The notes below the pieces were generated by a model. That model was not told the origin of the DNA, did not search any database, and worked only from the letters and a program-made list of their open reading frames with translations. DNA of 64,000 nt from Deinococcus ficus (GTDB lineage Bacteria; Deinococcota; Deinococci; Deinococcales; Deinococcaceae): the NCBI RefSeq assembly GCF_003444775.1, contig NZ_CP021081.1, positions 856,001 through 920,000 of the forward strand. Reading direction: 5' to 3'. Shown one piece after another: positions 62,544 to 64,000 of this stretch; the stretch's first letter is position 1, and every line of letters starts with the position of its first letter. The translations under genes were made by a program, and so were the position numbers.

Positions 62544-63724
62544 ACGGCAAGCACGACCACGTCCCGCCCCACGTCACCACCGAACGCGAACTGATCACCG
62601 AGCGCGAGGCCGCCCGTGAACGCCTGCGCGCCAGCGTGGACACCCTGGCGCAGCAGGCCAACCTGCACGTGCAGATGCAGAAAGACCCCCTGAAGATGAT
62701 CGGCGGCGCGTCCGCGGTCGGGGCGGTCCTGGGCCTGATGATGGGCCGCCAGATGCGCCGCACGAAGAAGATCTACGTGGACGCCGACAGCCCCGCCAAG
62801 TACCAGAAGGCCCTGATCAAGGCGCAGAAAAGCCAGAAGGGCGGCGGGGTCGGCGGCGCCCTGGTCGCCACGCTCGGCACGCTGGCCGTGAAGACGCTCA
62901 CCGAGCGCGTCATCACGCCCCGCCTGGAGCAGCTCTCCACGTCCCTGCTCGACCGGGCCGGGCAGGCCCCCGCAGCCGGGCCGCGCGCCGCTCTGGACCG
63001 CGGACAGCAGGTCACCTTCACCGAGGTGGACCGCGTGACCGGCCGCCCCGCCACCTTCGACAAACCCGTCACCGGCCCGGTCACCCTGACCACCGGCGAG
63101 GGCGGGCAGGTCGTCGTGAAGGAAGGCCGCACGCCCGTCCACTCGTCCGCAGCCACCGCCGCCTTCCTGAAAGAGCCCCAGGGCGGGGAGGACCACCGCC
63201 CAAAAGCTGACGCGCCGGGCCTCCACACGAGTGGACGTCCGGCGCATGCCAGCCACGACCGGAGCGGTACAGTGACGGCCGTGAGTCCCGTTACCCCCAC
63301 CCACCCCGGGGTCGTGCCCATGCCCGAGAGCCAGGTCGAGGCCAAGGCCGTCGGCACCGCCATCCCGGACACCGACCGCCGCAATCCCACCGCCTCCGCG
63401 GCTCTGCCCGGCGGGCAGACGCCCCACAGCACCGGCGCGACCGGCCCCGCTGTTACCCCCCGCCACGCCGGCGTGGTCAGCATGCCGGACAGCCAGGTGG
63501 ACGCCAAGGCCACCGGCACGGCCATCGATCCGCTGCACCGCAGCAACCCGAACGCCGGCCCCGTCACCCGCCCCGGAACGGGCGCAGTGGGCACCGGACC
63601 CACCGGCCCGGTCGTGACCCCCGCGCACGCCGGCGTGGTGCGCATGCCGGACAGCCAGGTGGAGGCGAAGGCCAGCGGCACCCCCATCGCCGGGGACGAG
63701 CGCGGCAACCCCAACGCCCGCTGA
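62540..63724 (+). CDS. DUF3618-like protein with three C-terminal repeats
   Basis: A 394-residue protein. The N-terminal 60 residues ([23 protein letters not shown], then [19 protein letters not shown]) resemble DUF3618, usually next to Holin-X proteins. A basic segment and a second hydrophobic stretch (about 108-125) follow. Residues about 250-394 hold three repeats of about 37 residues built on TPxHxGVVxMPxSQVxAKAxG, then T-[AP]-I and RxNPxA. The family of the repeat is unknown to me. Its ATG overlaps the previous stop. The tail is low in hydrophobic residues and may be exposed. A terminator follows. Confidence 0.75.
   Translation: MNGKHDHVPPHVTTERELITEREAARERLRASVDTLAQQANLHVQMQKDPLKMIGGASAVGAVLGLMMGRQMRRTKKIYVDADSPAKYQKALIKAQKSQKGGGVGGALVATLGTLAVKTLTERVITPRLEQLSTSLLDRAGQAPAAGPRAALDRGQQVTFTEVDRVTGRPATFDKPVTGPVTLTTGEGGQVVVKEGRTPVHSSAATAAFLKEPQGGEDHRPKADAPGLHTSGRPAHASHDRSGTVTAVSPVTPTHPGVVPMPESQVEAKAVGTAIPDTDRRNPTASAALPGGQTPHSTGATGPAVTPRHAGVVSMPDSQVDAKATGTAIDPLHRSNPNAGPVTRPGTGAVGTGPTGPVVTPAHAGVVRMPDSQVEAKASGTPIAGDERGNPNAR
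63286..63724 (+). repeat. Three tandem protein-level repeats (about 110 nt each)
   Basis: The three copies begin near 63289, 63449 and 63613, each encoding TPxHxGVVxMPxSQVxAKAxGT. The first ends in NPTA, the second and third in NPNA. Spacers are Gly/Thr/Ala-rich. Confidence 0.7.
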
Positions 63725-63745
63725 CCTGGGTTCCACCCTGAATCC

Positions 63746-63780
63746 GGCGCCCCGCCCCCTGTGGCTGCGGGGCGCCTGTT
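63746..63780 (+). terminator. Terminator after the DUF3618-like gene
   Basis: GGCGCCCCGC (63746-63755) pairs with GCGGGGCGCC (63767-63776), followed by TGTTC. Confidence 0.7.
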
Positions 63781-63829
63781 CGTGGCGCGCGCCCCGGCCG
63801 GTTGCGGGGGCGTTTGCTACCCTGGGCAC

Positions 63830-64000
63830 GTGCCCTCCGCCCGTCCCTCCACCCGCACCACCCGCCAGCGCGACGAGATTCACCGCGTGCTGACCACCGC
63901 GCCGGGCCCCCTGACCGTCACCGAGATTCACGCGCAGGCGCAGCGGGACCTGCCGGCCCTGGGCATCGCCACGGTGTACCGCACCCTGAAGCTCCTCACC
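63830..64000 (+). CDS. Fur-family regulator (3' end outside window)
   Basis: The first 57 codons of a second Fur-family gene, starting at GTG 63830. It has the winged-helix start [20 protein letters not shown] and the family signature VYRTLKLL, as at position 45-50 of the protein at 501. The metal-binding half is not in the window. Leaderless: TACCCT (63818-63823) lies 6 nt before the GTG. The two Fur-family genes at the two ends of the window are different proteins. Confidence 0.85.
   Translation, partial: MPSARPSTRTTRQRDEIHRVLTTAPGPLTVTEIHAQAQRDLPALGIATVYRTLKLLT

Overview
The window is a high-GC (roughly 70%) bacterial chromosome segment that looks like a member of the genus Deinococcus. 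The clues are many genes preceded by a TANNNT -10 box only 5-9 nt before the start codon (leaderless transcripts, known to be abundant in Deinococcus), a heme catalase plus a Mn-catalase, a WHy-domain lipoprotein, a CC/CCA-adding enzyme with an HD domain, and a large two-part U32 protein. I see no insertion sequence, prophage or CRISPR array. Species assignment is inference.

Layout. 1-5.7 kb: a membrane protein and a Fur-family regulator on the minus strand, then birA, a LysM/phosphodiester glycosidase-like exported protein, rbfA (behind a tiny leaderless upstream ORF), a YbgC-type thioesterase, a Nudix hydrolase and a BON-LysM protein. 5.8-9.3 kb: a NarX/NarL or LiaFSR-like three-gene signalling operon. 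9.4-15.1 kb: a tricarboxylate transporter (tctC-tctB-tctA) facing a CitA/CitB-type two-component system. 15.2-18.3 kb: a GH13 amylase-type enzyme, a tRNA nucleotidyltransferase and tRNA-Ala(UGC). 18.3-22.1 kb: GNAT, then a receiver-HEAT-glycosyltransferase operon. 22.1-25 kb: orphan small ORFs, a frameshifted DUF4142 gene and Mn-catalase. 25.1-31.7 kb: U32, DUF402, a nucleotidyltransferase and an ABC transporter. 31.8-38.4 kb: a secreted papain-like protease, a membrane protein, a saccharopine-dehydrogenase-like enzyme and catalase. 38.5-44.7 kb: lipoprotein GDPD, DinB-like, SDR, aroA, a soluble sugar-dehydrogenase-like protein and a glutaryl-CoA-dehydrogenase-like ACAD. 44.7-47.4 kb: WHy lipoprotein, beta-barrel-like and LolA-like proteins. 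47.4-50.7 kb: truB, TetR, an RluB-type synthase and rnpB. 51.1-54.7 kb: the start of the dcw cluster, mraZ-rsmH-ftsL-ftsI, with a MraZ operator array. 54.7-64 kb: an AT-rich intergenic island, a 3D-domain protein, an ABC permease, a PEGA/DUF4384 protein, thiolase, an ArsB/NhaD-type permease behind an apparent attenuator, a lipase-like hydrolase, a Holin-X/DUF3618-like pair and the start of a second Fur-family gene.

The best candidates for undescribed biology are regulatory and small-scale: the leaderless uORF on rbfA; TAG stop codons doubling as the -10 box of the next gene; the MraZ GTGGG array; a duplicated ftsL-ftsI junction that makes a 29-codon ORF; the ATGAG-rich AT island; a terminator inside the leader of the NhaD-like gene; a 73-nt structured palindrome before aroA; and two possible minus-strand small RNAs.
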